Source of the DNA: Rhizobium sp.
GTDB taxonomy: Bacteria; Pseudomonadota; Gammaproteobacteria; Burkholderiales; Thiobacillaceae
Assembly (NCBI GenBank): GCA_019459285.1
Contig: JAIBEL010000021.1
Location: forward strand, 1 to 64,000
Reading direction: 5' to 3'
Length of the DNA stretch: 64,000 bases
Positions within the stretch are counted from its first letter, which is position 1. Each line of letters opens with the position of its first letter. The notes under the pieces were generated by a model. That model was not told the origin of the DNA and did no database searches. It saw only the letters and a program-made list of their open reading frames with translations. The translations under genes were made by a program, and so were the position numbers. Shown here piece after piece: positions 1 to 9,093 of this stretch.

Positions 1-871
1 CGGTACGCGACGACAGGTCGGCGTTCCCGGAGGCAATCTCCCGTGAGGCAACGGCAATGGTCTCGGTGCCATGACGTACCTGGCCGACGATGGTTACCAG
101 GCTGGCGTTCATGTCTTTGAGCGCCTGCATCAACTGGCCGATTTCATCGGTGGAGTGGACGTCGATACGTTGCGTCAGGTCGCCGGTTGAAACAGTCTGG
201 GCAAGCTTCACTACATGCTTGATCGGGGCCGTGATGGACCGCGTGATCAGCCAGGCGGCCAGACTGCCGAGCAGCAGCGACAAGACCATCATGAAAAGCA
301 TGAACACACGTGCACTGGCATAGACCGCCTCCGCGTCCGCCACCGCCTGGGCGCTTCCCTTTTCCTGAAGCCGGGCCATGTCTTCCAGGGCCTTGATCCA
401 TTGATCCTGTGCCGGGCGGGCTTCATCGACCAGCACCTGGGTCGCCGCAATGGGGTTGCCGAGCGCAAACCCCATTGCCTTGTCGAGCAGAGGATCGGTC
501 TTTGCGCGCGCCGCCGCAATCCTGGCGAGGCGCGACTTTTCCGCGTCGCCCGTCACCATGGCAGCCAGCTTCCTGCTTGCCTCGGCATACAGCGTTCGCT
601 GCGCCTGGACACGCTTCGCTTCAGCTTCCATGGCGTTGTCGTCCGTCAGCAGGACAAGATTGCGGACCGAGATGGCCGTGGTTTGCAGCGCATCGCGCAT
701 GGTGCCGACCAGTTTGATCTTGACCATGTGATCACCCGTTACCTGATCAAGATGGTTTTGGATCTGCGACATCCGCATCAGGCCGGACACTGCAATCAGC
801 AGCACCAAGGCCAGAACCAGACCGAATCCAGCGCCCATTCTGGCGCCAATTTTCATGTTTGCGAGCGACAT
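1..871 (-). CDS. Methyl-accepting chemotaxis protein, N-terminal part (cut by window edge)
   Basis: This is the first 290 codons of a transmembrane chemoreceptor reading off the left edge. The ATG lies at 871-869. A hydrophobic segment at about residues 10-30 is followed by a roughly 150-residue helical, probably periplasmic region of the four-helix-bundle type. A second hydrophobic segment at about 185-210 leads directly into a HAMP linker (LITRSITAPIKHVV, then the DEIGQLMQAL element). The highly conserved signalling hairpin that contacts CheA/CheW lies outside the window. The ligand cannot be inferred. No che genes are nearby. Assignment as an MCP rests on the TM-4HB-TM-HAMP order and the start of the signalling helix (SREIASGNADLSSRT). 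Confidence 0.88.
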   Translation of the reverse strand, partial: MSLANMKIGARMGAGFGLVLALVLLIAVSGLMRMSQIQNHLDQVTGDHMVKIKLVGTMRDALQTTAISVRNLVLLTDDNAMEAEAKRVQAQRTLYAEASRKLAAMVTGDAEKSRLARIAAARAKTDPLLDKAMGFALGNPIAATQVLVDEARPAQDQWIKALEDMARLQEKGSAQAVADAEAVYASARVFMLFMMVLSLLLGSLAAWLITRSITAPIKHVVKLAQTVSTGDLTQRIDVHSTDEIGQLMQALKDMNASLVTIVGQVRHGTETIAVASREIASGNADLSSRT

Positions 872-1037
872 TTCCTACCTGTTTATTGAACGAGCTACGG
901 ATCTCCTGAACTCTCGAATTCCGGGCGCGGAGCGGAAAGGATGGGGAATGTACTTGCTCCGCATGACAACGGTGTGACCGCGTTTGACTGCGGTGTGCCG
1001 CACTGGAATGGGCAAGGCCCGATGAGATCGACGCCCG

Positions 1038-1697
1038 TCAGAACGGGGCGGGACGCTCAAATTCGAGCGCTTCGCCGGTCAGCGGATGGGCGAAGCGCAG
1101 GGCACAGGCATGCAAGAGCAGACGCCCAGCCTGGGCCTGCACATCCGGCGGCGCATACAGGGTATCGCCCAGGATGGGATGGCCCAACTCGCGCAGATGG
1201 ACGCGCAACTGATGCGAGCGTCCGGTGACCGGTTCGAGTTCGACGCGCGTACGCGTTCCGGTTTCGTCGATCTCCAGCACGCGCCAGCGGGTGAGACTGG
1301 GCTTGCCGTGAATGCGATCGACCATCCGCAGCGGCCGCCGGGTCCAGTCGACGATGATGGGCAGGTCGATCGTTCCCCATCCATCCGTCGGCGGCTCAAG
1401 CCTGCCGGCCACGATTGCGACGTAGCGCTTCGTCACCTCGCGTGCCGCGAAGGCCTTGCTCAGTGCACGCTGCGCCGCTGGTCCGCGCGCCATCACCATC
1501 AAGCCGGACGTGGCCATGTCGAGCCTGTGCACGATCAACGCATCGGGATAGCGGGCCTGGACCCGCGCACTCAGGCAATCCTGCTTGTCGACGCCGCGTC
1601 CCGGCACGGCCAGCAGGCCGCTGGGCTTGTCGAATACCAGCAGGGTGTCGTCGGCGTAGAGAGGTTCGATGGCAACGCTGCCCGGGTACGGCGTCAT
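1038..1697 (-). CDS. rluA: RluA-family pseudouridine synthase (23S rRNA/tRNA)
   Basis: Pseudouridine synthase of the RluA class, which isomerises uridine in 23S rRNA and in some tRNAs. The catalytic motif HRLDMATSG, carrying the active-site Asp, is present at about residue 60, and the conserved RSHQLRVHL segment is near residue 165. There is no N-terminal S4 domain, which favours RluA over RluC/RluD. From the ATG at 1697 the protein is 219 aa, the usual RluA length; a GTG two codons upstream at 1703 is the alternative start. It lies 25 bp downstream of the M17 aminopeptidase on the same strand and is probably co-transcribed with it. Exact target uridines are inferred from family membership. 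Confidence 0.87.
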   Translation of the reverse strand: MTPYPGSVAIEPLYADDTLLVFDKPSGLLAVPGRGVDKQDCLSARVQARYPDALIVHRLDMATSGLMVMARGPAAQRALSKAFAAREVTKRYVAIVAGRLEPPTDGWGTIDLPIIVDWTRRPLRMVDRIHGKPSLTRWRVLEIDETGTRTRVELEPVTGRSHQLRVHLRELGHPILGDTLYAPPDVQAQAGRLLLHACALRFAHPLTGEALEFERPAPF

Positions 1698-1722
1698 GGT
1701 CACCGCTCGAGTGGGGTTTTTC

Positions 1723-3177
1723 TTACGCCTGAAGCCCTTCCAGCAACGCCAGCCCCCACGCCACGCCGAAGCCGTTGGCGTCGCTCATTACCGCACCCAG
1801 CCCGCCCTTGCAGCTATGGCCGGACAGGTCCATGTGCAGCCACGGCGTGTCGCCGATGAAGCGCGACAGGAAGCGGGTGGCGAGGATGTGGTCGGCCTCG
1901 CCTTCCATGCTGCACTGCTTGACGTCGGCCACCGTCGAATCGAGGCTGCTGTCGTAATCCTCGGGATAGGGAAAAACGACGATGCGTTCGCCGCTCACCG
2001 TCGCTGCGCGCGAAGCCAAGTGCGCCAGCGCGCTGGAGGTGGCGAACACGCCGGACATGCGGCTGCCGAGCGCGTAATGCATGGAGCCGGTGAGCGTGGC
2101 GAAGTCGGCGATGAGCGCGGGCTTGGCCCTGGCCGCCAGCGTCAGCGTGTCGGCTAGCACCATGCGGCCTTCGGCGTCGGTGTGGACGACTTCGATGGTG
2201 GTGCCGTTCAGCGCCGTGACCACTTCGTTCTGCCGGTAGGCCTGCGGGCTGATGTGGTTCTCGGCGAGCGCGACCCAGCCGTCCAGCGCGACCGGCAGTT
2301 TCAGCTTCGACGCTGTGGCGAGGATGCCGAGCACCACCGCCGAACCGTTCATGTCCTCGTGCATGCCCTGCATGTATTTGGCGGGCTTGAGGTTGTGGCC
2401 GCCGGTGTCGAAGCAGATACCCTTGCCGACGAAGGCGATCGGCTTCGCCTTGCCGGCCTTGCCTTTGTAGCTGATCCGCACGATCGCCGCGTCCCTCGCT
2501 GGGGACCCCTGTGCCACCGCGCAGAAGGCACCCGCGCCCATTTTCTTCAGCTTGTCGAAAGCGTATTCCTCGACCGTCCAGCCATACTGCTTGGCCAGCG
2601 CCTTGATGCGCTTGCGGTAGACGCCGGGGGTGAGTTCATCCGGTCCCTGCACGGTGAGGCTGCGGGTCAGGAGATTGCCTTCGGCCAGCGCCTGCACGCG
2701 GGAAAAGCCGCTGGACGACGTGTAGCCGAACAGCTGCACGCGCTTGAGCACCGTGTCGGTTTTGGATTTGCGCGACGGCAGCGGCACCGCGTTGACCAGC
2801 GTAGTGTAGACCGCGGCGTCCGCCGCACGCGCCTTGAATGCGTCGTCGCCGAACACGGCCAGCGTCAGCGCCCTGGGATGCTCAGCCATCAACAGGGCCA
2901 ATGCCTTGCGCACCCCTTCGTGGGTTTCGAAGGTGCTGGCATCGGTCTTGAGCATGGCGAACACCGCGAGCGTACCGCCGGCCAGTTGCACCGCCACCGG
3001 CGACTTGGCCAGCGCGTCGACCTTGAGGTCGCGCCGCTTCATCACAGCCTTGAGTTCGGCGCTGCCCGGCACGTCGGGCAGGGTTTTCGACACCGGCAGC
3101 AGCACGAGTGCATGGCCTGCTCCCTCTAGCGATTTGGCCGTGATTTCCTGTTTGTTTTCAGCGAGTTTAGGCAGCAT
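1723..3177 (-). CDS. Leucyl aminopeptidase family (M17) cytosolic peptidase
   Basis: Metallo-aminopeptidase that removes N-terminal residues from peptides in the cytosol. The two-metal site is recognisable: a GKGICFDTGG segment followed by KP, then HEDMNGSAVV, and the M17 signature HTDAEGR, which supplies Asp and Glu ligands and the catalytic Arg. An N-terminal macro-like domain occupies about residues 1-150. The open frame extends upstream to 3306, but the ATG at 3177 is preferred because an AAGGA ribosome-binding site precedes it, the upstream 43 codons look non-coding, and the longer frame would overlap pdhA. The 484-residue length suits M17. It could be PepA- or PepB-like; the subfamily cannot be settled here. 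Confidence 0.88.
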   Translation of the reverse strand: MLPKLAENKQEITAKSLEGAGHALVLLPVSKTLPDVPGSAELKAVMKRRDLKVDALAKSPVAVQLAGGTLAVFAMLKTDASTFETHEGVRKALALLMAEHPRALTLAVFGDDAFKARAADAAVYTTLVNAVPLPSRKSKTDTVLKRVQLFGYTSSSGFSRVQALAEGNLLTRSLTVQGPDELTPGVYRKRIKALAKQYGWTVEEYAFDKLKKMGAGAFCAVAQGSPARDAAIVRISYKGKAGKAKPIAFVGKGICFDTGGHNLKPAKYMQGMHEDMNGSAVVLGILATASKLKLPVALDGWVALAENHISPQAYRQNEVVTALNGTTIEVVHTDAEGRMVLADTLTLAARAKPALIADFATLTGSMHYALGSRMSGVFATSSALAHLASRAATVSGERIVVFPYPEDYDSSLDSTVADVKQCSMEGEADHILATRFLSRFIGDTPWLHMDLSGHSCKGGLGAVMSDANGFGVAWGLALLEGLQA

Positions 3178-3204
3178 GTGGGTTCCTTGGGGGTGGCGTT
3201 TTTC

Positions 3205-3233
3205 TTGATGGTTGGCGGGGTTTACCGGATAAT
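3205..3233 (+). promoter_or_regulatory. Putative sigma-70 promoter for the pdh operon
   Basis: A TTGATG -35 element (3205-3210) is separated by 17 bp from a GATAAT -10 element (3228-3233), about 57 bp before the pdhA start. It lies in the 112-bp spacer between the divergent aminopeptidase gene and pdhA. The match is good but is by eye only. Confidence 0.5.
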
Positions 3234-3289
3234 TGCGCGTTTGAATTTTTCCGGCGCTTTTTCCGAGCCCATCCACCAAGGGTAACCGA

Positions 3290-4291
3290 ATGAAGATTGA
3301 AGACAAGAAACGCGTGCTGCGCGAAATGGTGTTGCACCGCCGTTTTGAAGAGCGCTGCTATCAGGCCTATATCGAACGCAAGATCGGCGGCTTCCTCCAC
3401 CTCTACCCTGGCCAGGAAGCCTGCTGCAACGGCGTGATGGAGGCCGCACGCCCCGGCCATGACTATGTCATCACCGGCTACCGCGACCACGTCCACGCGA
3501 TCAAGTGCGGGGCCGATCCGAAGGCCGTGATGGCCGAACTGTATGGCAAGGAAACCGGCTCCTCCAAGGGACGCGGCGGTTCGATGCACATCTTCGACGG
3601 CGACAAGCGCTTCATGGGCGGCTACGCGCTGGTCGGCGGCCCCTTTCCGCTCGCGGCCGGCATCGCCAAGGCGATCCAGCTCAAGGGGGGCGACGAGATC
3701 GCCATCTGCTTCCTCGGCGACGCCGCCAACAACCAGGGCGTGTTCCACGAGACGCTGAACATGGCGGCGCTGTGGAAGCTGCCGGTGCTGTTCGTCTGCG
3801 AAAACAACCTCTACGGCATCGGCACCTCGATCGAACGCTCCACCGCCGTGGTGCACCAGCACAAGCGCGTCGCCGCCTACAATATCCCGGCCGACGAATG
3901 CGATGGCCAGGATATCGAAATCGTTTACGAAGCCGCACGCAAGGCGGTCGACCATGTGCGCTCGGGCAACGGCCCCTACTTCCTCGAACTGATGACCTAC
4001 CGCTATCGCGGCCATTCGATGTCCGATTCGCGCGGCTACCGCTCGCGCGAAGAGGAAGAACTGTGGAAGCAGCGCGACCCCATCTTCATCCTGCGCGACC
4101 GCCTGATCAAGGACGGTGCCATGACCATGGCCGACTTCGAGGCGCTGGAAAAGGAAACCGACGCCTACATCGAGAACGAAGTGATCAAGTTCGCCGAGGA
4201 ATCGCCCGAACCGCGCGTCGAGGATCTCGAGAAATACGTTTTTGCCGATCGCGCAACCCAGCTCCCGTGGCTCACGGGCAAGGCCGCTTAA
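3290..4291 (+). CDS. pdhA: Pyruvate dehydrogenase E1 component, alpha subunit
   Basis: Thiamine-diphosphate subunit of an alpha2beta2-type E1 that decarboxylates a 2-oxoacid (most likely pyruvate) and passes the acyl group to lipoyl-E2. The ThDP/Mg motif runs from GDAANNQG (residues 143-150) to the ENN at about 176-178. The plastid/mitochondrial-style features GYRDHVHA, GRGGSMH and YRYRGHSMSD are all present. Its 333 aa is normal for the family. An AAGG ribosome-binding site precedes the ATG. It is followed 20 bp later by pdhB. Most betaproteobacteria I know use a homodimeric AceE-type E1, so this form is noteworthy. A branched-chain or acetoin substrate is possible, but E1 alpha and the lipoyl motifs look PDH-like. 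Confidence 0.93.
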   Translation: MKIEDKKRVLREMVLHRRFEERCYQAYIERKIGGFLHLYPGQEACCNGVMEAARPGHDYVITGYRDHVHAIKCGADPKAVMAELYGKETGSSKGRGGSMHIFDGDKRFMGGYALVGGPFPLAAGIAKAIQLKGGDEIAICFLGDAANNQGVFHETLNMAALWKLPVLFVCENNLYGIGTSIERSTAVVHQHKRVAAYNIPADECDGQDIEIVYEAARKAVDHVRSGNGPYFLELMTYRYRGHSMSDSRGYRSREEEELWKQRDPIFILRDRLIKDGAMTMADFEALEKETDAYIENEVIKFAEESPEPRVEDLEKYVFADRATQLPWLTGKAA

Positions 4292-4311
4292 GGTTTTAAG
4301 GAAAAGACAGC

Positions 4312-5295
4312 ATGGCAAACATCATGTACTGGGAAGCGATCCAGCGCGCCCACGACGAAGAAATGGCGCGCGACCCGCTCGTCATCTGCATGGGTGAGGA
4401 CATCGGCGTGGCCGGCGGCACCTACAAGGCCACCAAGGGCCTGTACGAAAAATACGGGCCGCTGCGCGTGATGGACACCCCCATCTCCGAAGGCGGCTTC
4501 ACCGGTCTCGGCATCGGCGCTTCCTTCCTCGGCGTGCGTCCCGTCATCGAAATCATGTCGGTCAACTTCGCCTGGCTGGCGATGGACCAGATGTTCAACT
4601 CCGCCGCCAAGGTGCGTTACATGTCGGGCGGCCAGCTGACCGCGCCGTGCGTGTTCCGCTCCGCCGGCGGCGCCGCGCACCAGCTCGGCGCCCAGCATTC
4701 GGCGCGCATGGAGAAGGTGTTCATGGGGATCGCCGGCCTGCGCGTGGTCACCCCCTCGAATCCCAAGCAGGCCTACGGTCTGCTGAAGTCGGCGATCCGC
4801 TGCGACGATCCGGTGTTCATCAACGAACACGAACTGATGTACAACATGAAGGGCGAAGTGCCGGACGGCGAATATTTCCATCCGCTGGAAGGCTCCGAAA
4901 TCGCCCGCTCGGGCACCGACGTGACGCTGTTCGGCTATAACATTTCGGTACACTGGTGCCTCAAGGCGGCCGAGATCCTCGACAAGCAGTACGGCATCTC
5001 GGCCGAGGTCGTCGACCTCTATTCGTTGTCGCCGCTGGACCGGGCAGGCATCAAGGCATCGGTCAGCAAGACCCACCGCGCCGTCATCGCCGAAGAAGAC
5101 GAAGCGCCGGTCGGCGTCGGCTCCGAAGTCATCGCCATCATCAACGAAGAATGCTTCTTCGAACTGGATGCCGCACCGGTGCGCGTGCATTCGGCACTGG
5201 TACCGCAGCCTTACAACCACACGCTGGAAAAAGCGGCGATCCCGGATCATGAAGACGTGGTCAAGGCGGTACTGAAGCTCTTTGGCAAGGCGTGA
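4312..5295 (+). CDS. pdhB: Pyruvate dehydrogenase E1 component, beta subunit
   Basis: Partner of pdhA; completes the ThDP active site across the alpha/beta interface. The typical sequence MGEDIGVAGG near residue 27, the DTPISEGGFTGLGIGAS stretch around residues 60-75, the HSARMEKVF segment and the C-terminal transketolase-like domain (SAEVVDLYSLSPLD) are visible. At 327 aa it matches stand-alone E1 beta subunits. It is translated 20 bp after pdhA and followed by a 72-bp spacer before the E2-E3 gene. That spacer is rich in GTGAG/GTAAG words resembling those found between ccoP and ccoG. Confidence 0.93.
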   Translation: MANIMYWEAIQRAHDEEMARDPLVICMGEDIGVAGGTYKATKGLYEKYGPLRVMDTPISEGGFTGLGIGASFLGVRPVIEIMSVNFAWLAMDQMFNSAAKVRYMSGGQLTAPCVFRSAGGAAHQLGAQHSARMEKVFMGIAGLRVVTPSNPKQAYGLLKSAIRCDDPVFINEHELMYNMKGEVPDGEYFHPLEGSEIARSGTDVTLFGYNISVHWCLKAAEILDKQYGISAEVVDLYSLSPLDRAGIKASVSKTHRAVIAEEDEAPVGVGSEVIAIINEECFFELDAAPVRVHSALVPQPYNHTLEKAAIPDHEDVVKAVLKLFGKA

Positions 5296-5367
5296 GAAGT
5301 GAGAGGTAAGGTGCAGTTGCGCCCTGCCCGCCTCGCCGCTCACCCCTAACCCATCACGGAAATACAT

Positions 5368-8300
5368 ATGTCCCAACATTACGCCATCACGATGCCGCAG
5401 CTCTCGGACACCATGACCGAGGGCGTGGTCGTCACCTGGGAAAAGCAGCCGGGCGACAAGGTCGAGCGCGGCGACATCGTCGCTACGGTCGAGACCGACA
5501 AGGCCATCATGGACGTCGAGGTGTTCAAGGCCGGCTACCTGGCCGGCCCGCTGGCCGACGTCGGCACGACCATCGCCGTCGGCGCCGCGCTCGGCTACAT
5601 CACCGACACCGCGGGCGATGTGGCGATCGCCGCCGGCGAAGTGGTGGAAGAAAAGGCTCAGACCGAGATGATCCCGCACCATGCCGGCACGCCGATCGTG
5701 ATGCCGCAACTGTCGGACACCATGACCGAGGGCGTGGTCGTCACCTGGGAAAAACAGCCGGGCGACGTCATCAAGCGCGGCGACATCGTCGCCACGGTCG
5801 AGACCGACAAGGCCATCATGGACGTCGAGGTATTCCAGGAAGGCTTCCTCTCCGGCCCGATCGCCGACGTCGGCAGCGTGGTCGAGGTCGGCCATCCGAT
5901 GGCCTTTATCGTCGACGACGCCGCCAAGGCCAACGATACCGGCGTCACCATCAGCGCCGACCACAAGGTCCAGAACACCCACAAGGTGGCACCGCCGTCC
6001 GCCGACAAACCGGCGCACATTCCCACGCCCAAGGCCGCGCCCGCGCATATCTCCGCGGCTGGCAACGTGCCGCCGGTGGCGCGCCCGCAGGGCCGCCAGG
6101 CCAGTCCCTATGCGCGCAAGGTGGCGGCGCAGCTGGGGGTGAACCTGACCGGCCTCGCCGGTACCGGTCCGTCCGGCGTGATCGTCGCCGCCGACGTGGC
6201 GCGCGCGCGTCCCTCGATGCAGGAAGTCGCCCACTCGCTGCCGCAGGTCGACGTCCCCGGCCAGGGCCGCGCGATGACCTCGATGGAAAAGGCGGTCTCC
6301 CACGCGATGACCGCCTCGCTCACGCTGCCAACCTTCAACGTCACGGTGAACATCGACACGTCCAAACTCACCGCCGCTGCCAAGGCGAACAAGGTCTCGG
6401 TGACGGTCGCGATCGCCAAGGCCTGTTCGGTGGCGATGGCGAAGTTCCCGCGCATGAACTGGGCCTACCAGCCGGTCGACAAGCTGGTCGAACGCAGCAA
6501 CCACGACTTCGGCGTGGCAGTCATGTCGAACGACGGCGGCCTGGTGGTGCCAATCCTGCACGGCATCGAGAAGAAGCCGCTGGAAGCGCTGCAGAGCGAC
6601 TGGACCGGCCTGGTCGAACGCGCGCGGGTCAGGAAACTGGCCCCGGCCGAGTATTCCAACCCCACCTTCACCATCTCCAACATGGGCATGCTGGGCGTGT
6701 CGCACTTCACCGCGATCCCCACCCCCGGCATCTCCGCGATCCTGGCGATCGCCGCCAACGGCCCGCAGGGCACGCCGTTCACCATCACCGGCGACCACCG
6801 TGTGCTGAACGGCGCCGACGTGGCGCTGTATCTTGCGACCCTGAAGCAGACCATCGAGGCACCCGATGCATGGATGGCGGGCGGCGCCGTTGCGGCTGAA
6901 GCCGTCACCGGCACGGCCGCAACCGTCAGAGCACCGGTATCGCCCATCCCTGAGGGTAATTGGGACTTCCCGGTCGTCGTCGTCGGCGGCGGCCCCGGCG
7001 GCGAGGACTGCGCGCGCGATCTGGCCGACCACGGCGTCAAGGTCATGATGGTCAACAACGAGCCCTTCCCCGGCGGCGAATGCCTGTGGCGCGGCTGCAT
7101 CCCATCCAAGGCCTGGCGCGCCGCGGCGGACGTCATCCGCAACCGCGCGCACGACGCCGACATGGGTGTGGACGGCACGAATACCCCGAAATTGAACTGG
7201 GAGCAGGTCGAGAAGCACCGCCGCTGGGTGCAGTCGAGCCGCGGCGAAATGGCGCTGAAAGCCGACAAGGGCATGAAGATCGACGTACGCGAAGGCTACG
7301 GCGAATTCGTCGATGCCCACACGCTGAAGATCACCCCGGTCGAGGGCGAGCCCTACACCGTCAGCTTCGGCGCAGCCGTCATCGCCACCGGCGCCCCCGC
7401 CTTCGTGCCGCCGATCCCTGGCGCGCGCGAGAACCTGGCAACCGGCGGCGTCGTCACCTCAGACACCATCTGGAACCTCGCCACGCCGCCGAAGAAACTC
7501 GGCATCGTCGGCGGCGGCGTGATCGGCGTGGAAATGGCGCAGATCTTCCGCGACTTCGGCACCGAGGTGCTGATGCTGGAGCGCCACGACCGCATCCTCG
7601 CCGAAACCGAGGAGGAAATTGCCAAGCAACTGATCGCCTTGCTGGAAAAGGAAGTCACCGTACTCACCAGCGCCAGCATCAACGAAGTCAGCGGCACCCC
7701 GGGCGCGATGAAGCTGCGCTACGCCAACAAGGAAGGCGTCGAGTCGGTGTTCGATTGCGACGTCGTGCTGATGGCCACTGGCAAGCGCCCCGACACCAGC
7801 AAGCTGAATCTGGACAAAATCGGCGTCGAAGTCGACGGCGCAGCGATCAAGGTCAACGCCCGCTGCCAGACCAGTGCGCCGCACATCTATGCGGTGGGCG
7901 ACGTGATCGGCGGCTACATGCTCGCCCACACCGCCGCCACCCAGGGCCGCGTCGCTGCCAACAACCTGCTCGGTCACGCCAGCGAATACGACCAGGACAA
8001 GGACTGCGGCGTCACCTTCTCGCGCCCGCAGGCCGGTTTCGTCGGCCTGTCCGTCGCGCAGGCCAAGGCCAAGGGCATCGACGCGGTGGAAGCCAAGATG
8101 CCGATGAGCATCGACGCCAAGGCGATGATCACCGGCGAGACCGAGGGCATGATCAAGCTGGTGGCCGACAAGGCCACCGGCCGCATCATCGGCGTGCATT
8201 ATCTGGCCGACCACACCGACACCCTGATCGGCATTGGCGTGATGATGGTGGCGGGCGAGATGACGCTGACCCAGGTGGCCAAGGCGATCTTCCCGCACCC

Positions 8301-8373
8301 GACGCAGACCGAGCTGTTCGGCGAGCTGGCGCGGCGGCTGTTGAACCGCCTGCGGCGGACGGCGAAGAAGTAA
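5368..8373 (+). CDS. Fused E2-E3: dihydrolipoyl acyltransferase plus dihydrolipoyl dehydrogenase
   Basis: One 1001-residue frame carries both remaining catalytic parts of the complex. In order: lipoyl domain 1 (lipoyl Lys45 in ETDKAIMDV), lipoyl domain 2 (Lys148 in the same motif), a Pro/Ala-rich linker, a peripheral-subunit-binding domain (about 243-280), the acyltransferase core (about 300-497, catalytic His477 in DHRVLNGAD), a 30-residue Ala/Thr/Pro linker, then a complete flavoprotein E3 from about 532. E3 shows the FAD motif VVVGGGPGGEDCA, redox cysteines Cys572 and Cys577, an NAD-binding GIVGGGVIGVE and the C-terminal HPTQTE with catalytic His977. No frameshift or internal stop separates the halves. 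It is the third gene of the pdh operon and ends before a strong terminator. Confidence 0.93.
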   Translation: MSQHYAITMPQLSDTMTEGVVVTWEKQPGDKVERGDIVATVETDKAIMDVEVFKAGYLAGPLADVGTTIAVGAALGYITDTAGDVAIAAGEVVEEKAQTEMIPHHAGTPIVMPQLSDTMTEGVVVTWEKQPGDVIKRGDIVATVETDKAIMDVEVFQEGFLSGPIADVGSVVEVGHPMAFIVDDAAKANDTGVTISADHKVQNTHKVAPPSADKPAHIPTPKAAPAHISAAGNVPPVARPQGRQASPYARKVAAQLGVNLTGLAGTGPSGVIVAADVARARPSMQEVAHSLPQVDVPGQGRAMTSMEKAVSHAMTASLTLPTFNVTVNIDTSKLTAAAKANKVSVTVAIAKACSVAMAKFPRMNWAYQPVDKLVERSNHDFGVAVMSNDGGLVVPILHGIEKKPLEALQSDWTGLVERARVRKLAPAEYSNPTFTISNMGMLGVSHFTAIPTPGISAILAIAANGPQGTPFTITGDHRVLNGADVALYLATLKQTIEAPDAWMAGGAVAAEAVTGTAATVRAPVSPIPEGNWDFPVVVVGGGPGGEDCARDLADHGVKVMMVNNEPFPGGECLWRGCIPSKAWRAAADVIRNRAHDADMGVDGTNTPKLNWEQVEKHRRWVQSSRGEMALKADKGMKIDVREGYGEFVDAHTLKITPVEGEPYTVSFGAAVIATGAPAFVPPIPGARENLATGGVVTSDTIWNLATPPKKLGIVGGGVIGVEMAQIFRDFGTEVLMLERHDRILAETEEEIAKQLIALLEKEVTVLTSASINEVSGTPGAMKLRYANKEGVESVFDCDVVLMATGKRPDTSKLNLDKIGVEVDGAAIKVNARCQTSAPHIYAVGDVIGGYMLAHTAATQGRVAANNLLGHASEYDQDKDCGVTFSRPQAGFVGLSVAQAKAKGIDAVEAKMPMSIDAKAMITGETEGMIKLVADKATGRIIGVHYLADHTDTLIGIGVMMVAGEMTLTQVAKAIFPHPTQTELFGELARRLLNRLRRTAKK

Positions 8374-8389
8374 GGCCCCTGTCATCTGG

Positions 8390-8423
8390 CGTAAAAAGAG
8401 CCGCTGATGCGGCTCTTTTTACG
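8390..8423. terminator. Bidirectional rho-independent terminator between pdh and sox genes
   Basis: Two 15-base arms (8390-8404 and 8409-8423) form a perfect stem with the four-base loop TGAT. The GC-rich core AGAGCCGC is flanked by A5 on one side and T5 on the other, so it works in both directions. It lies 17 bp after the E2-E3 stop and about 80 bp beyond the convergent cytochrome gene. Confidence 0.9.
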
Positions 8424-8502
8424 TCATGCAAACAAAGAATGACCCAGTGTCAGTTTTTTACGGATAGGCAGTCAGAAGTAAATAACTATATGGAGCACTC
8501 GA

Positions 8503-9093
8503 CTAACGCAGGCGAGGATGCTTATCTGCCGGTTTGAAGTGATCTGGCCGGTGATCGGGAATAAACCCGTTGCGATTCGGCATGGCGACTTTTGACAGAC
8601 TTTTCGCAGTGATTGGCTCATCGCCGTTAAGAATCTTGGCTTCAGACAGGATATACCCGGTTACCGAATAGACCTCGTCATTCGTCAATGACCCTGGCGT
8701 ATAGAACGGCATGGCCCGCTTGATGTAATCGAACAATGTCGTTGCATAGGGCCAATAGCTTTCAACCGTCTTGACCGGCGCTTTCTTGGGATCATTGTTC
8801 ACCAGCGTTCCCCTTCCGCCGATCAGACGATCCCCTATGTCACCCTCCAACTTTTGTCCATGGCAGGATGCACACTTTTCGTCGTAAACCTGTTTGCCCT
8901 TTGAAATCGTGCCGCTGCCTGCCGGCAGATCCCGTCCATCCGGCAAGGAAGAGACGAAATCCTGCAGGTCGTTTGCAGATGCCGGCTCTCCAAATCCATA
9001 CCGCGTCGGGTCTGCGCTCACGGCATACGTATTCAATGCGAATAAAGCGCCGCACGCCGTTACCTGTAAAAAGAGTTTAGTAGTAGTGAACAT
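8503..9093 (-). CDS. Periplasmic monohaem cytochrome c, like the N-terminal half of SoxD
   Basis: Predicted electron acceptor for the SoxC protein encoded just upstream. A Sec-type signal peptide covers about residues 1-27 (cleavage near AVSA). One haem-binding CASCH is at 74-78, and a likely Met ligand is in RAMPF. The surrounding words YGFGEP, LPAGSGT, VKTVESYWPYATT, FDYIKRAMPF and NDEVYSVTGYIL are those I recall from the first haem domain of SoxD. SoxD proteins I know are dihaem and nearly twice as long; this frame stops at 196 aa with no second CxxCH. Its start overlaps the soxC stop by 17 bp, with a GGGGAG ribosome-binding site, indicating translational coupling. SorB-like sulfite dehydrogenase cytochrome is the alternative. 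Confidence 0.82.
   Translation of the reverse strand: MFTTTKLFLQVTACGALFALNTYAVSADPTRYGFGEPASANDLQDFVSSLPDGRDLPAGSGTISKGKQVYDEKCASCHGQKLEGDIGDRLIGGRGTLVNNDPKKAPVKTVESYWPYATTLFDYIKRAMPFYTPGSLTNDEVYSVTGYILSEAKILNGDEPITAKSLSKVAMPNRNGFIPDHRPDHFKPADKHPRLR

Noticed and set aside
6790-6830. Asn481 in place of Asp in the E2 motif DHRxxxG suggesting an inactive acyltransferase
   Set aside because: I recall natural, active bacterial E2p proteins with Asn at this position, so it is not evidence of inactivation.
4288-7320. 1010-codon open frame on the minus strand
   Set aside because: It lies antisense to pdhB and the E2-E3 gene. Its composition (His, Gly, Arg, Val, Asp rich) is what the complement of GC-rich coding DNA gives. 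The sense strand has clear families.
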